Source of the DNA: Ligustrum vulgare
Taxonomy: Eukaryota > Streptophyta > Magnoliopsida > Lamiales > Oleaceae
Length of the DNA: 64,000 bases
NCBI GenBank assembly: GCA_963555705.1
Contig: OY743174.1
Span: 63,572,234 to 63,636,233, forward strand
Reading direction: 5' to 3'
Under the pieces are notes generated by a model that saw only the letters and a list, made by a program, of their open reading frames with translations, ran no database searches and had not been told where the DNA came from. How positions within the stretch are numbered: position 1 is the stretch's first letter; the number at the start of each line of letters is the position of its first letter. Positions 31,581 through 42,078 of the stretch are shown piece after piece. The position numbers and the translations under genes were made by a program.

Positions 31581-33318
31581 TCAACAGATGGTAGTATACC
31601 ATTTTTTTTAATTATAAAACAAGAAATACATAAACTAATATGTTAAATCACTGATATACACCATATCAAGGAATTAAAAGTTGGGTAGCATAAATAGTGA
31701 ACTCATTTCGAAATTGATATAACTTAATCAAAACTTTCTGTAACCTTGTAAAGCCATTAGATGATCGAATAGTCAAACCGAAAATATAAAAGATATTGGC
31801 ATCTCCAGTTTACTTCTCCGATGAGTTTGGCCACCTCTTCTTTCCAAAGCCAACAACGGTGACGAAGAGGCGGTCAGAACAATGCGACTGCGATAACAAC
31901 ATCGAAGCCGAGCATGAAGGCAGAAGGAATGAACAAAGTCGGCGGATTTTTTTAGGTTTTTGACATCTGGCATGTCTGGTCTTTAATTCAATCTTGGGGG
32001 GCTTTGAGGTTCATCACTTCATCCGGATGTCAATTTTCATGTTGTCATAAATTAGGGTGTAGATTTCCCCAGGGTGAGGCGAGACTGGAATTTTGTGGAA
32101 TTGAATCTGTGGATTTGACAATGCTAGTACCCTATCGTATGGCTCAAAATCAAGATTTCCCATGAGTACAAATCTAATTTCATATTCCTCTTTTCCATCT
32201 CCTCTAAAACATAGTACAAATATCCAATTTCCCACACCTGACCAAGCCAATCACCAAAGAACAAAAAGTTTCCATACCAGGAAAATGCTGATTGTTTAAC
32301 ATCATATATTCAAAACCTTCAAACCTCATTCATCAATGAGCCCTCTCCTTGCAAGATCACTAATCAACACACCGTAATTCACAAGCTGAGTTCTGCATCC
32401 TCCATACTCCATATCAAACATCAGTTTCTTCGCAGAATTGTAGTTACCTACAGAACATAAACCTTCCATCGATAAAGCATATGTCACAGCGTTAGGTTTC
32501 TCCCCTTTTTTCACCATATATCTTCAAAGAAACTATTAGCCTCGTTAATATGACCCCATTTTCACCATATATCTTCAAAGAAACTCATTGTTTATATTAC
32601 CCCTTTTACACAAAAATCTGATTTGACAATGAAAGTCACAATGGTCGGTCCCATTAGCATCTCTAACCTCTCAGTGTTATTAACTTAATTTTATGTTAGC
32701 AAACTGATAAAGACAGACACTAATTAATATGTATCAGTGTGTGAGTGTCTACTACATATAGAAATTTGTTCTTGAGGTCCAAATCTGCTGAAACATGCTT
32801 CTATTGCAAAAAATCAGCTCACATCTTGAAGTCAAGATCTGCTCAAAAATCATCTTCTATTGTTTACCTCTGTTCAGATCCGCGCATAGTAGAAGAGGGG
32901 ACTGAGGAAGCTGCTGAAGTAAATTGTGAATCTCATCTCGGTAGTTTGGTAGTCCGGAGAGCAGTCGAGGCGACAGGATGAGAGCCGAGAGGGAAGGATG
33001 CGTCGCTAGCGGAGAGGACTTGAAAGAGAGACTGAGATAGGGATTCTAATTTGGGTGGTATGGTAACTAGGGTTTCGAAGTTTTGATTTCAACTTTAAAT
33101 CTTCAGCATTAGATGGTAAATTTCAGTTTTGTTTTTCATAAAAAGGCATTAATCAATATATTATATTATGATGGACATAATTAAGTATCATGATTAATGG
33201 GGTGGTGGAGGGACTAATTTCCTCAAAAATCAAACCAACTCAAACAAATGTTTGGAAATTTGGTTCGGTTTGGATTGCAGTTTGGACTTTTAATTTGGGC
33301 CTCCTTTTTTTTTATTGT
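31581..33318. other. Intergenic stretch with a PPR fragment
   Basis: Apart from the PPR fragment at 32326-32517 I recognise no gene here. TTTTCACCATATATCTTCAAAGAAACT occurs twice (about 32508 and 32562), a small duplication. An open frame at 32745-32981 (plus) has no domain I know. Sequence near 33190-33300 and 35320-35390 is rich in GGTTTGG-like words and may be pieces of another hAT-type MITE. Confidence 0.4.
32323..32517 (-). pseudogene. Pentatricopeptide-repeat (PPR) gene fragment
   Basis: The minus-strand frame reads KPNAVTYALSMEGLCSVGNY then NSAKKLMFDMEYGGC and VNYGVLISDLARRGLIDE. This is about one and a half P-class PPR units with the usual PNxVTYxxLMxGLCxxGxxxxA pattern. PPR proteins bind organelle RNA. 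Only this piece is present, with no other repeats on either side, so it is a gene fragment, perhaps captured by one of the neighbouring transposons. Confidence 0.8.
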
Positions 33319-35005
33319 TGTTCACCTGATATCTCGCGATGCGAGATACCCCGCAAGTGCACGGGTCGTGAGAAGTAATAAAGTGGACCTAAGAGTCCGG
33401 ATTATCGTCCCACGAGGACTGCTATTAAGTACCGAAATGTGTTAGTTCCTAACTCTATTTGAACAGGCGAATTTGTTTGAGATTGTTAACTACAACTAAA
33501 GAATTAAACTAAAGAAATAAAATTGCGAAATTGCTTTTGTTTTTAAATACGATTGTAAAGTAGTTGGGAATCCCGATTTCACCTAGCCAATTATATTAAC
33601 TCCAATTCAAGTTTTATTTCCTAATTATGCATTCGGTCGAATTCACTAATTTAAATTGAAATTCCTCTCTCGAGTTTAAATCAATTCGACCTAAATAAGT
33701 CAACCATGTATCTCTACAGAGGGTCTGAATATTCCTTATCTAGATGCATAACACGCAAGAATTCACACACGACCGCAATAATTACAAGAGTATATCTCTA
33801 TCTCTCGTTCAATTACCGGATTTATTACCACGTTCTAAATTATTAACTCACCTCTCGGATTATGGAAATAACTCAATAAATCATGAATTGGTGATCAAGC
33901 AATTCAAGCATTAAGAACAATAATAAATCAATACATGCAACAAAACATTAAAACAACTGAATTTGGAATTAAAATAATATGACTAGGCTACATCGTTCAT
34001 CCCAACATAGAATTTAGTTACACATCATCAATAAATAACAAAAACAATATAAATTAACGCTCATTAAAGATAATATAAAGAATGGAAATCTTGCATCAAG
34101 TTTTGATTCTTCAATTATCTTCAATTCACGCGCGCCTTTGCAATACTTGATTCTCCAAGAATTTGATGTTAGATTCTCTATTGTGGCTCGTTCTATGGAG
34201 AGGCAAAGGTCTGATTTTCGTGCAAAGAGGTTGTATTTATAGTTGGTGAAGAGATCAAGTTGAAGAAGGAAAGAAATTCATCAAATCCGCGGGCGAGTCT
34301 TTTTTGGTATCTGCACAGCGTTCAGTATTTCGACCATATCTTTCTCTTTCCTTATCCGATTACGATGATTCAAATTTCGTTAGAAATATAACTTAAAGGG
34401 CTACAATTATTATTGAAATAGAATTTTCCTAATTCGAACGTTTACTGCCCCAAAATTTGGTATTAAAGTCCGACTAGAATTCTGTCCAGAATCTTCTAGG
34501 ATTGGAATCAATTTTATGGTAATATTCTTATCATATTCCATTCCTTTTTGACTTATACTTGCATCCAATTAACTCCTAAAAATTCTCAAAATATCTTCTT
34601 ATTATCCAAATCAATCATTGGATATTTGCAAGTTGGTACCTCATGTTTAATTTGCTTTTCAGTCCTTCAACTTCCAATTGCAACAATATAGTCTCCATAC
34701 TTTGGAATCTTCTCAATTCGCTCGTTTCAACTCTCAATTCCTTCAACTGGGTCCTCCAACTTCTTGTTCCTTTACTTCGGCACATTGCATCTTTCCGGTT
34801 GACGTCACAAATTTATCAATTGCTCATTTTAGCTCCAATTAGCATCCAATTATGCATTTTTCTCATCAATTACTTCATTCTTCATCTTTTTGGATATTTT
34901 CTGCAAAGTAAACAAATAAACACAAATTAATTAGCATATATTCTAAAACGATAATAATTTATTCTATTTTAGACGTACAAATAAGTGTATAAAACACACT
35001 TATCA
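33319..35005 (-). mobile_element. Solo LTR, 1.69 kb
   Basis: The segment begins TGTTCACCTGATATC and ends ACACACTTATCA (TG...CA), with a perfect 5-bp target duplication ATTGT (33314-33318 and 35006-35010). Minus-strand ends read TGATAAGTGTG and AGGTGAACA. The inside contains CGCAAGTGCACGGG and TATCGTCCCACGAGG, words common in LTRs of plant Athila/Tat-type Ty3 elements. There is no internal coding region or second LTR, as expected after LTR-LTR recombination. Confidence 0.85.
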
Positions 35006-35010
35006 ATTGT

Positions 35011-37336
35011 TAACCTCATGTTTTGGGTCATATGTTGAATTAATTGTTATAATTGTATTATTATTTAACTTAATTAATATTCGGATCAATTTGTATTATT
35101 AATTTGATAGACTCGTAAATATAAACATGTACTCATACATTAACATTGGCTAAACCTGAACTCATACATTCACAAAATTACAAATACGAACTTATCAAAA
35201 CTCAAATGCACACTTGGTCCAAATTAAACATAAAGTCATAGTTCGTATTAAACATAATACAACTTATTAAACTCCATAAAAATAGCCTAATTTAAACATA
35301 ATAAAACAATAATAGTTTGGTTTAGGTTGGGTTAATTCGGGTTTTTAACTCAAACCGCAACCCAACCCAAACCAACCCGAGACAAATTTATATTTTCGAA
35401 TAATTAGGCTCTACACTAGTTCTTCCTAGCCTCTTTAGATAAATACCAACTTTATAAAGTATTTAGAATTATACGTAATTCTCCGTTCTCTCTCCTATCC
35501 CAACACAGTTATGTGTATCTCACCTTTTATCTCTTCCCTCTATATCTCAAACTCTCCCTCAAAATTGGACTCTCTCTCCCCCCCCCCCAAAAAAAAATCT
35601 CCGAACAAAATCCAAAATCACGCAAGAATTGTAAAAGGTTTTACCAAAGATTTCATTTTTTTGAAGATTCCATGTTACAGTCGAGCCCTAGGATAGAGCA
35701 GTCTGTACAATCGAAGAAAGCGGTGCTCCGATAATGGTGAATACTAGATGTGAATCAGATCTAGATGGTGGTGCAGGTTTAGTAGTTAAGCCAATCCAAA
35801 AGTGGGATATTTTCCAGAAACTAAACCGAAAGCAGCGGGAATTCTTTATTCAAACTACAATCTAGGTATGTAAGTTGTTTTGTTTTACACATTTTCATTA
35901 CTTTCACATCGTTTATGGAAGTTTATATACCAGTATTGTTATTTCAGGTATGTAGTCGGAAGGATTGATGGATCTCTAGGCCAAAGTTCTTGATCCTGAA
36001 GTTTTTCCTTTTTCACACATCCTTAACAACTTCTTATGTTCGTTTTAGAATCTTGTAGCCTGTGATTGCAATAGGTAAAGCAATCTGTTGAAGTTTATGT
36101 ATTGATGTGTAATCAATCATATATTACTCCATGTGTGATTTTTGAACTTCATTTATGAATAACTTTCTCTGTTTGAATGCATGGTTGAAGGTATTTTTGC
36201 TATCAACTTTACAATAGAAAAAGTTATCAAGATTAACATTACTTGTGTATTATGGCCGAAAATTACAAAATGTTACAATAACTACTATTACATAACATTA
36301 CATAACATTACAATGACAACATTACAATCCAGTCAGTCCCTATCATAAGTTTCGTTCGTGCACTGGACGTGTTTTGATTGTTATCACAGCTTTATCTTTG
36401 TCGAAAATGCATAATTTTGTTAACGGGGAGTGGAATGTGTTTTTTTTGGTGAACATAATTAAAGAAAAATTACAGATCTATCACATTCAAAATTACATTA
36501 AGTTATAGTAGATTACAGAGGATAACATTCAAAATTAAATCATGTACATGTGTTGGTATTTTTTTTATTTTTAGTTTTTTTTTTGTTAGCCTTTGCAATG
36601 CAGTTACAGAACATTACAGAACGATAAAATAAAATTACACAACATTACAATGACCGTAACACTGCTTCAATTTGAACCGACACAAAGAAAAATAATAGCA
36701 ATGAATACTGTGATTGTAAATTACAACACGTTACATAACATTACAGAACGATAATTATTAATTAATGACTGTAACATGTAACATTAGATAACATTACATT
36801 ACATGACATTACGTAATGTAATTGCCAGAAAATCTGGTACTATTTTACCTGTAATGGCCTCCGAAAATATGACGATCAGGGAGGTTGAAGATAACGGATT
36901 GGGGAGAGAGAGAGAGAGTTGGGAGGTTTTTTTCGAAAATTGTAACTACCTAAATCAATCCATACATAAATGATAACTACTTTGTAATGAATAGCTTGCA
37001 TATCTATTTAAAGAATCAAATAATATACACTCTCTCTCATATGAGAATCTGGCATTTTTCCAAAGTTACGATAAAAAATCTAGTAATATTACAAATAGTT
37101 TGAAAACCTGGTATTTTTCAATTACAGAAGGTTACACCTATGTAGTTACGTAATTTACCCCATATATTTTCGAACCCGTAAACCAACTCAACCACCTGAA
37201 AAACTAACTCAAACCGTTCGGTTTGGTTTGGGTCGGTCAGGTTCATTGGTTTGGTTCAGTTTTTACCTAGCCCTACATAGCTTCTTCAAATAATTACGAC
37301 TGGAGTCCAAATGAATGGAATACATTCAAATGTTTG
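35011..37336. other. Non-coding stretch with an ACATTAC-word cluster
   Basis: No complete gene is visible. A 43-codon frame at about 35733-35866 (plus) begins MVNTRCESDLDGG, resembling the start of some plant transposon proteins, but ends soon. From 36240 to 36830 the words ACATTACA, TAACATTAC and their variants recur many times. Around 37190-37275 the words CAAACCGTTCGGTTTGGTTT and GTTTTTACCTAGCCCTA resemble one end of a hAT-type MITE. Confidence 0.4.
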
Positions 37337-37339
37337 TTA

Positions 37340-37575
37340 GGTAGTGTTTGTGTTTGATAGCAATTCCAATTTCATAGAAAATACATTTTTCATCCAAATT
37401 TTCCATATTCCAATCAAACAAACTTTTGAATCCATGGAATTTGAATTCCACACACTATCAAAAAGACCACATTTTCATTGAATTCCATGGAATTGAATTC
37501 TTTGGGGGTATGGAAATTTAAATTTCATGAAATTGGAATTCCACCTCATTTTTCACTCCACAATCAAACACTACC
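37340..37575. mobile_element. Tourist-like (PIF/Harbinger-type) MITE
   Basis: The 236-bp element has terminal inverted repeats GGTAGTGTTTG and CAAACACTACC and is flanked by the 3-bp duplication TTA (37337-37339 and 37576-37578), the hallmark of the PIF/Harbinger group. There is no coding capacity. Much of the interior is self-complementary around GAATTCCATGGAATT. Confidence 0.85.
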
Positions 37576-37889
37576 TTAGTTGACAAAAAAACAACTTTGA
37601 CCACAATTTTGTTATGAGTGTGACACGTCTCAAATTCATATCCAATTTCTATGTATTTATTAATATTTCCATCAGATTTTTTTCAGGAAAATAAAATAAT
37701 ATTATATGTGTTCGTTCTAAATATAATTTTCACGTTTATTTTTAAAGCATAATAATTAGTTTCACACTCGTGCGATGCACGTACATTTTTCATTGACAAA
37801 ATATAATGTACTGACACGGAACAATGAGGAAAAAATAATAAAAAGTAAGAACAACAAGCGTCAATTTAAATTATTACAAAAATTCTGTT

Positions 37890-38329
37890 ATCAAAAGTAC
37901 TACAAATTTTGGAAAACCTCCTTATACACAACATTAGTCACATTTGTTGAGTTTTCATCATCATCACATACCAATATCTTCATGCCGATAAGATTCGTAA
38001 TTCTTGATACTACTACATACAGCTGCCCATGACTGAACAATGACTTTTTAGGAATAGTCCAACATGCGAGAGTGATTAACCTTGACTCTTATTGATGGTT
38101 ATAGCATATGACACAACCAACAAAAATTGTCTTCTTTAGAACTTGAAAGGTAATCTCTCATCCAATGAAGTCAATAACATACTTGGGATAAAAACTATCC
38201 CCAACATTGATTCTGTACATGATTCTAGTTTCAAGAACATGATGACCATGCCTTAATGTTTGTAATCCCTTCAATTTCTGGATTGGTCTTGAAATTATAT
38301 ATTTTGCTAGAGAATCTCTTGTCACCCAC
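37890..38329 (-). pseudogene. Helitron Pif1-like helicase C-terminus, broken
   Basis: Minus-strand frames from 38329 downward carry LETRIMYRINVGDSFYPKY, a stop, VGCVICYNHQ-like residues and the helicase motif region around HGQLYVVVSRITNLIGMKIL, ending DDDENSTNVTN. In intact Helitron proteins this segment follows the INKSQGQT motif; here that motif is interrupted by a stop codon. The frame is cut at 38329 by the LTR element. On the far side (50584-50829, minus) an open frame with LEFVLVDKDVKIVV might be from the upstream OB-fold part, but this is uncertain. Confidence 0.75.
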
Positions 38330-38958
38330 TGATGCATGTCGCAATGCATCAAAATAATAAATAATTCATTACTCTCCAAATATTAATTAATAATGTAGTA
38401 GCGAGATCTTCAATTTGCTCAATGAATTCCATTGATGCTTCTTGCTTGAATCCCAAGAATTCTCTCTTTTAATCTCTAATTTTCTTCTCAATTTTATTGC
38501 CTCCTTTTTGTGGTGATCTTCCTCTCTTTATAGCTCTAAAGTCGTGCCCTGGAGTTCCCAAGAAGATATACCAAAGATAGGCCATGAATTTAGAAAGGAA
38601 AGAAATCTGCGTATAAGTTACGGCCGTGACTATGGTAGTTACGGCCGTAATCCAGTCTCTGGAAATTTTTATGTTATAGAAGTTGCGGCCGTAAGTTGGT
38701 TTCTGCAGATTTTCAACTTACGCCTATCATTGATTTATGGTCGTAACTCTGAGGTGTTACGGTCGTAAGTAAATTGCAGCCAAGGTCCCCAAACTTCAGT
38801 TTTAATTCCATTTTGGTCCTTTTTTCCCTCTTTTCTCGTCCTTTGTGATCCTATATAACATAAAACATAAAATGCATTAGCAATACTTAATTAGGATCAA
38901 ACCAATAATAAAATAGGACAACAAGTGATCCAAACAAGTGCTAATCAATCACTTATCA
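38330..38958 (-). repeat. 3' LTR of the Athila/Tat-like element, internally deleted
   Basis: The ends match the LTR at 48988-50373 (TGATGCATGTCGCAATGCA and CAATCACTTATCA on the plus strand), but about 740 bp after TAATGTAGTAGC are missing. It keeps the palindrome cluster (38618-38768) and the sequence around TTTATAGCTC that corresponds to the presumed TATA box. Confidence 0.9.
38618..38768. promoter_or_regulatory. Palindrome cluster in the Athila/Tat-like 3' LTR
   Basis: Five 12-bp units: TTACGGCCGTGA (38618), TTACGGCCGTAA (38639), TTGCGGCCGTAA (38683), TTATGGTCGTAA (38735) and TTACGGTCGTAA (38757). On the element's strand they lie upstream of its presumed TATA box. The role is unknown; protein-binding sites or DNA/RNA hairpins are possible. 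Confidence 0.6.
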
Positions 38959-39169
38959 AATATCCCCGTACTTAAACCATTGTTCATCCTCGAACAATTA
39001 TAAAGACATGACTCAAACAAATAAACCCATACTTTAGAAGGTCAAAGTCACATCCCACTTCTTTTTAGCATGAAAACCAAACTGCATAATCAGAGGTGTT
39101 AGTGTGTGTAAGAGATGTTTCATCCAATATCTTCTGAACAGAATTGAAAATCAATACGCCCTGCCCAGT

Positions 39170-39959
39170 TGATGAGGTTCGAAGCGCGGAAGAAACGCCA
39201 GAAAGTTCCGAACTCAAGTTGTGGTTGGACGGATGAATCATGACCCGATATTCACAACGCGATGGCTCGACGATGCGGAATAAAGAACCACGACTTTCGA
39301 AACACCACAAAGATTTGCCCAATCTCCTTGATAAGTCTCTGATTTTCAACGCCACAAATACTCTCGCGAATATTTGATAAGTTCTGGATGAACGCCACAA
39401 GATAATCAATCATGACAAGTTTGGGTTTGTAATGTGAATCCACACATTAAACAATTGAAAAACATTTAATCTCTTTTTATTCAATCATCGAAGTCTGAAT
39501 TACAATGAATGGAAAAAGCGTATAAATAAGCAAAAATAAAACCCTAGTCGCTAATCTACTCAAAATAGAATTTTAACTAACCTAAAATAGCTAAAAACTG
39601 ATAAGGAAATAAAATAAAGCGAAATCTGGAAAAATCTGACCCGTTAAGCAGTTACGGCCGTAAAGATGACACTTACGGCCGTAAGTGTGTTTCTGTTTAA
39701 GGTTACGGCCGTGATCCCTTATTTACGGCCGTAAATCGAAAATCTTGAAATTCTGCATTTTAACCCGAGGGGAGGTTACGGCCGTGACATATGTTGGTTA
39801 CGGCCGTGATAGCCCTTCTGCATAATTTTCGATTCTTTTCGACACGTTTTGATCTTCAAAGCTCGTCGAACCTGTTGAATTCTTGTTTTGACTTGAATAT
39901 TTAAATTTTTTCGTCAAGCCTGCTATGACTCCGATTATCGAGGGTCCTAGATCACATCA
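39170..39959 (-). repeat. 3' LTR of the non-autonomous element
   Basis: A 790-bp LTR nearly identical to the 5' copy. It has a 15-bp segment (around TTTGTAATGTGAATCC, 39424-39440) missing from the other copy, and an intact palindrome where the 5' copy has a C-to-T change (39673 versus 41787). Confidence 0.93.
39652..39809. promoter_or_regulatory. Palindrome cluster in the non-autonomous element's 3' LTR
   Basis: Six units at 39652, 39673, 39703, 39723, 39776 and 39798: three TTACGGCCGTAA and three TTACGGCCGTGA, with no other variants. Unit spacing is 21, 30, 20, 53 and 22 bp. Confidence 0.65.
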
Positions 39960-41070
39960 TACCCTCCTTCTTTAGGATGATTCGTCTCGAATCATAGCTT
40001 TGTTCCTGTTGTTTCACTTCACCTCCTGGATCAAACGGAAAATTTCTGCTTCCATGCCATGAGTTCAATAAATTGGAATCATTTGATTGACAAACATGGA
40101 AGAGATGGAGCTTGAACTTCCTTTGCCATTTGCGGTGTGGTTGAAGCTTCCAAACATAATTAATCTGCAAAAATGATTTAAACAAAATGGGGAGGGACAT
40201 GTTAGCTTCTTGAGGTACAATGTATGGATCCTTGTATTCATGACAAACCACCACCAACTCAACTTCTTGAACCACGAGGCTCTTCTCTTCGTCTCTTTCC
40301 TCCTTTGCAATTTCTTGTTCAATCTTTTTATCTTCAAACTCAACCACATCTCCGACCTCCACATTTGAATCACCATGTTCATGTACTACCTCATCACTAC
40401 CAAAATGTGGATCTTCCAATTCAAAACTCAAAATTTGAACTTCTACATCAACTTTCATTTTATTCCTCTTATCATCAACAATTTCATTCCTAATCAATTC
40501 TTCGCTTTCCAATTCCACATTTTCCTCATCAAATTTTGGAGTTTGTTCACCTAACTCCACATTTTCAACTCCTACCACAAAGTTCGGGGTCTCTTCAACT
40601 AATTCATGTCTCAAGCCTCCCTCCTTCTTTTCAACTTTCATATCTCGAGGCTCAACATGATTTTCACTCTCTTCTAACCATCTAATTACCTCCTTTCGTT
40701 TCTCCTCCTTCTTACGCAATTTAGCCAAATATTTTCTTTCTGCCTCCCTTTCACACCTCAATCTTTCTTCATAAATTTCTTTTTGAATTTTCAAAATTGC
40801 TTTTGGATCAATCTCGGCTCCTCTCTTATCCCCGATTCCATCCCTAGGTTTAGGATCACGCCTATAATGACTCTCATCACTACGATTTGCTTGAGATCGC
40901 CCATTTTTCAATTTCCCTTCCCTTTCATCTAGTTTATCCAACCTCATCAAAGCTTCATTCAAAAATCTCCACATTCGATCTTTGGCATTTTCATGGGAAT
41001 TGGAAATTGTGAAATTTATGTGGAAGGACACAGAAAAAGAATAATGAAAACAAAGGATTAAGAAATTCAA
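39952..41070 (-). CDS. Unknown charged, probably coiled-coil protein of the non-autonomous element
   Basis: The only long frame of the element is 372 codons and uninterrupted. The first 20 or so residues are hydrophobic and aromatic (MNFLILCFHYSFSVSFHI) and may not be translated; an internal Met (MWRFLNEALMRLDKLDEREG) is an alternative start. The middle is very rich in Glu, Lys and Arg (AILKIQKEIYEERLRCEREA, YLAKLRKKEEKRKEV), which predicts a helix or coiled coil, followed by an acidic Val/Glu-rich part (EVGDVVEFEDKK). No zinc knuckle, protease or polymerase motif is visible. The frame runs through the polypurine tract and its stop lies in the first bases of the 3' LTR. I do not recognise the family; a gag-derived or captured host segment is possible. 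Confidence 0.6.
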   Translation of the reverse strand: MNFLILCFHYSFSVSFHINFTISNSHENAKDRMWRFLNEALMRLDKLDEREGKLKNGRSQANRSDESHYRRDPKPRDGIGDKRGAEIDPKAILKIQKEIYEERLRCEREAERKYLAKLRKKEEKRKEVIRWLEESENHVEPRDMKVEKKEGGLRHELVEETPNFVVGVENVELGEQTPKFDEENVELESEELIRNEIVDDKRNKMKVDVEVQILSFELEDPHFGSDEVVHEHGDSNVEVGDVVEFEDKKIEQEIAKEERDEEKSLVVQEVELVVVCHEYKDPYIVPQEANMSLPILFKSFLQINYVWKLQPHRKWQRKFKLHLFHVCQSNDSNLLNSWHGSRNFPFDPGGEVKQQEQSYDSRRIILKKEGMM

Positions 41071-41298
41071 GAAAGTGGTTCTTGAATGGATTCTCTTTTT
41101 TTTTTTTTTTTTTTTGAATTTTAGGATGAATTTTCGGAGTAAATAAAATAATAAAATAATTTACTGGCACGAAGAACACTCAAGAAAAGAAAGACTCAAC
41201 AACAAGATATGGATAATTCTTATGGCAGACTCAATGATAAACATAAGAATTAAACTGGATAGAAAAACCTGAATTCAGAGTCCAGCTCTGATACTAGA

Positions 41299-42073
41299 TG
41301 ATGAGGTTCGAAGCGCGGAAGAAACGCCGGAAAGTTCCGAACTCAGGTTGTGGTTGGACGGATGAATCATGACCCGATATTCACGACGCGATGGCTCGAC
41401 GATGCGGAATAAAGAACCACGACTTTCGAAACGCCACAAGGATTTGCCCAATCTCCTTGATAAGTCTCTGATTTTCAACGCCACAAATACTCTCGCGAAT
41501 ATTTGATAAGTTCTGGATGAACACCACAAGATAATCAATCATGATAAGTTTGGGCACACATTAAACAATTGAAAAATATTCAATCTCTTTTTATTCAATC
41601 ATCGAAGTCTGAATTACAATGAATGGAAAAAGCGTATAAATAAGCAAAAATAAAATCCTAGTCGCTAATCTACTCAAAATAGAATTTTAACTAACCTAAA
41701 ATAGCTAAAAACTGATAAGGAAATAAAATAATGCGAAATCTGGAAAAATCTGACCCGTTAAGCAGTTACGGCCGTAAAGATGACACTTACGGCTGTAAGT
41801 GTGTTTCTGTTTAAGGTTACGGCCGTGATCCCTTATTTACGGCCGTAAATCGAAAATCTTGAAATTCTGCATTTTAACCCGAGGGGAGGTTACGGCCGTG
41901 ACATATGTTGGTTACGGCCGTGATAGCCCTTCTGCATAATTTTCTATTCTTTTCGACACGTTTTGATCTTTAAAGCTCGTCGAACCTGTTGAATTCTTGT
42001 TTTGGCTTGAATATTTAAATTTTCCCGTCAAGCCTGCTATGACTCCGATTGTTGAGGGTCCTGGATCACATCA
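41299..42073 (-). repeat. 5' LTR of the non-autonomous element
   Basis: A 775-bp LTR with six palindromes (41766-41923) and, further downstream on the minus strand, a TTATTTATACG stretch near 41634 that may serve as TATA box. Directly inside lies the primer-binding site. Confidence 0.93.
41766..41923. promoter_or_regulatory. Palindrome cluster in the non-autonomous element's 5' LTR
   Basis: Six units at 41766, 41787 (one mismatch, GGCTGT), 41817, 41837, 41890 and 41912, in the same arrangement as the other LTR. They lie about 150-310 bp from the LTR start and upstream of the TATA-like stretch, that is in the U3 region where LTR enhancers sit. Confidence 0.65.
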
Positions 42074-42078
42074 CCAGT

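Larger units (their letters stand above)
39170..42073 (-). mobile_element. Non-autonomous LTR retrotransposon with one 372-codon ORF
   Basis: The 2.9-kb element has LTRs at 41299-42073 (5' on the minus strand) and 39170-39959 (3'), nearly identical apart from a 15-bp gap and scattered changes. It is flanked by a perfect CCAGT duplication (39165-39169 and 42074-42078). Minus-strand LTR ends are TGATGTGATC and CCTCATCA. The primer-binding site TCTAGTATCAGAGC (41298-41285) pairs with initiator-Met tRNA, and AAAGAAGGAGGGTA precedes the 3' LTR. There is no gag, protease or pol, so it depends on another element. It inserted into the 3' internal part of the Athila/Tat-like element. Confidence 0.95.

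Noticed and set aside
38618..39809. CRISPR-like array reading of the repeated TTACGGCCGTAA units
   Set aside because: Units are only 12 bp, irregularly spaced, inside LTRs of a plant genome, and repeat in both LTR copies; no cas genes are possible here.
40991..41179. Separate small gene upstream of the 372-codon ORF
   Set aside because: It is a Phe/Lys-rich translation of a T tract in the leader of the LTR element.
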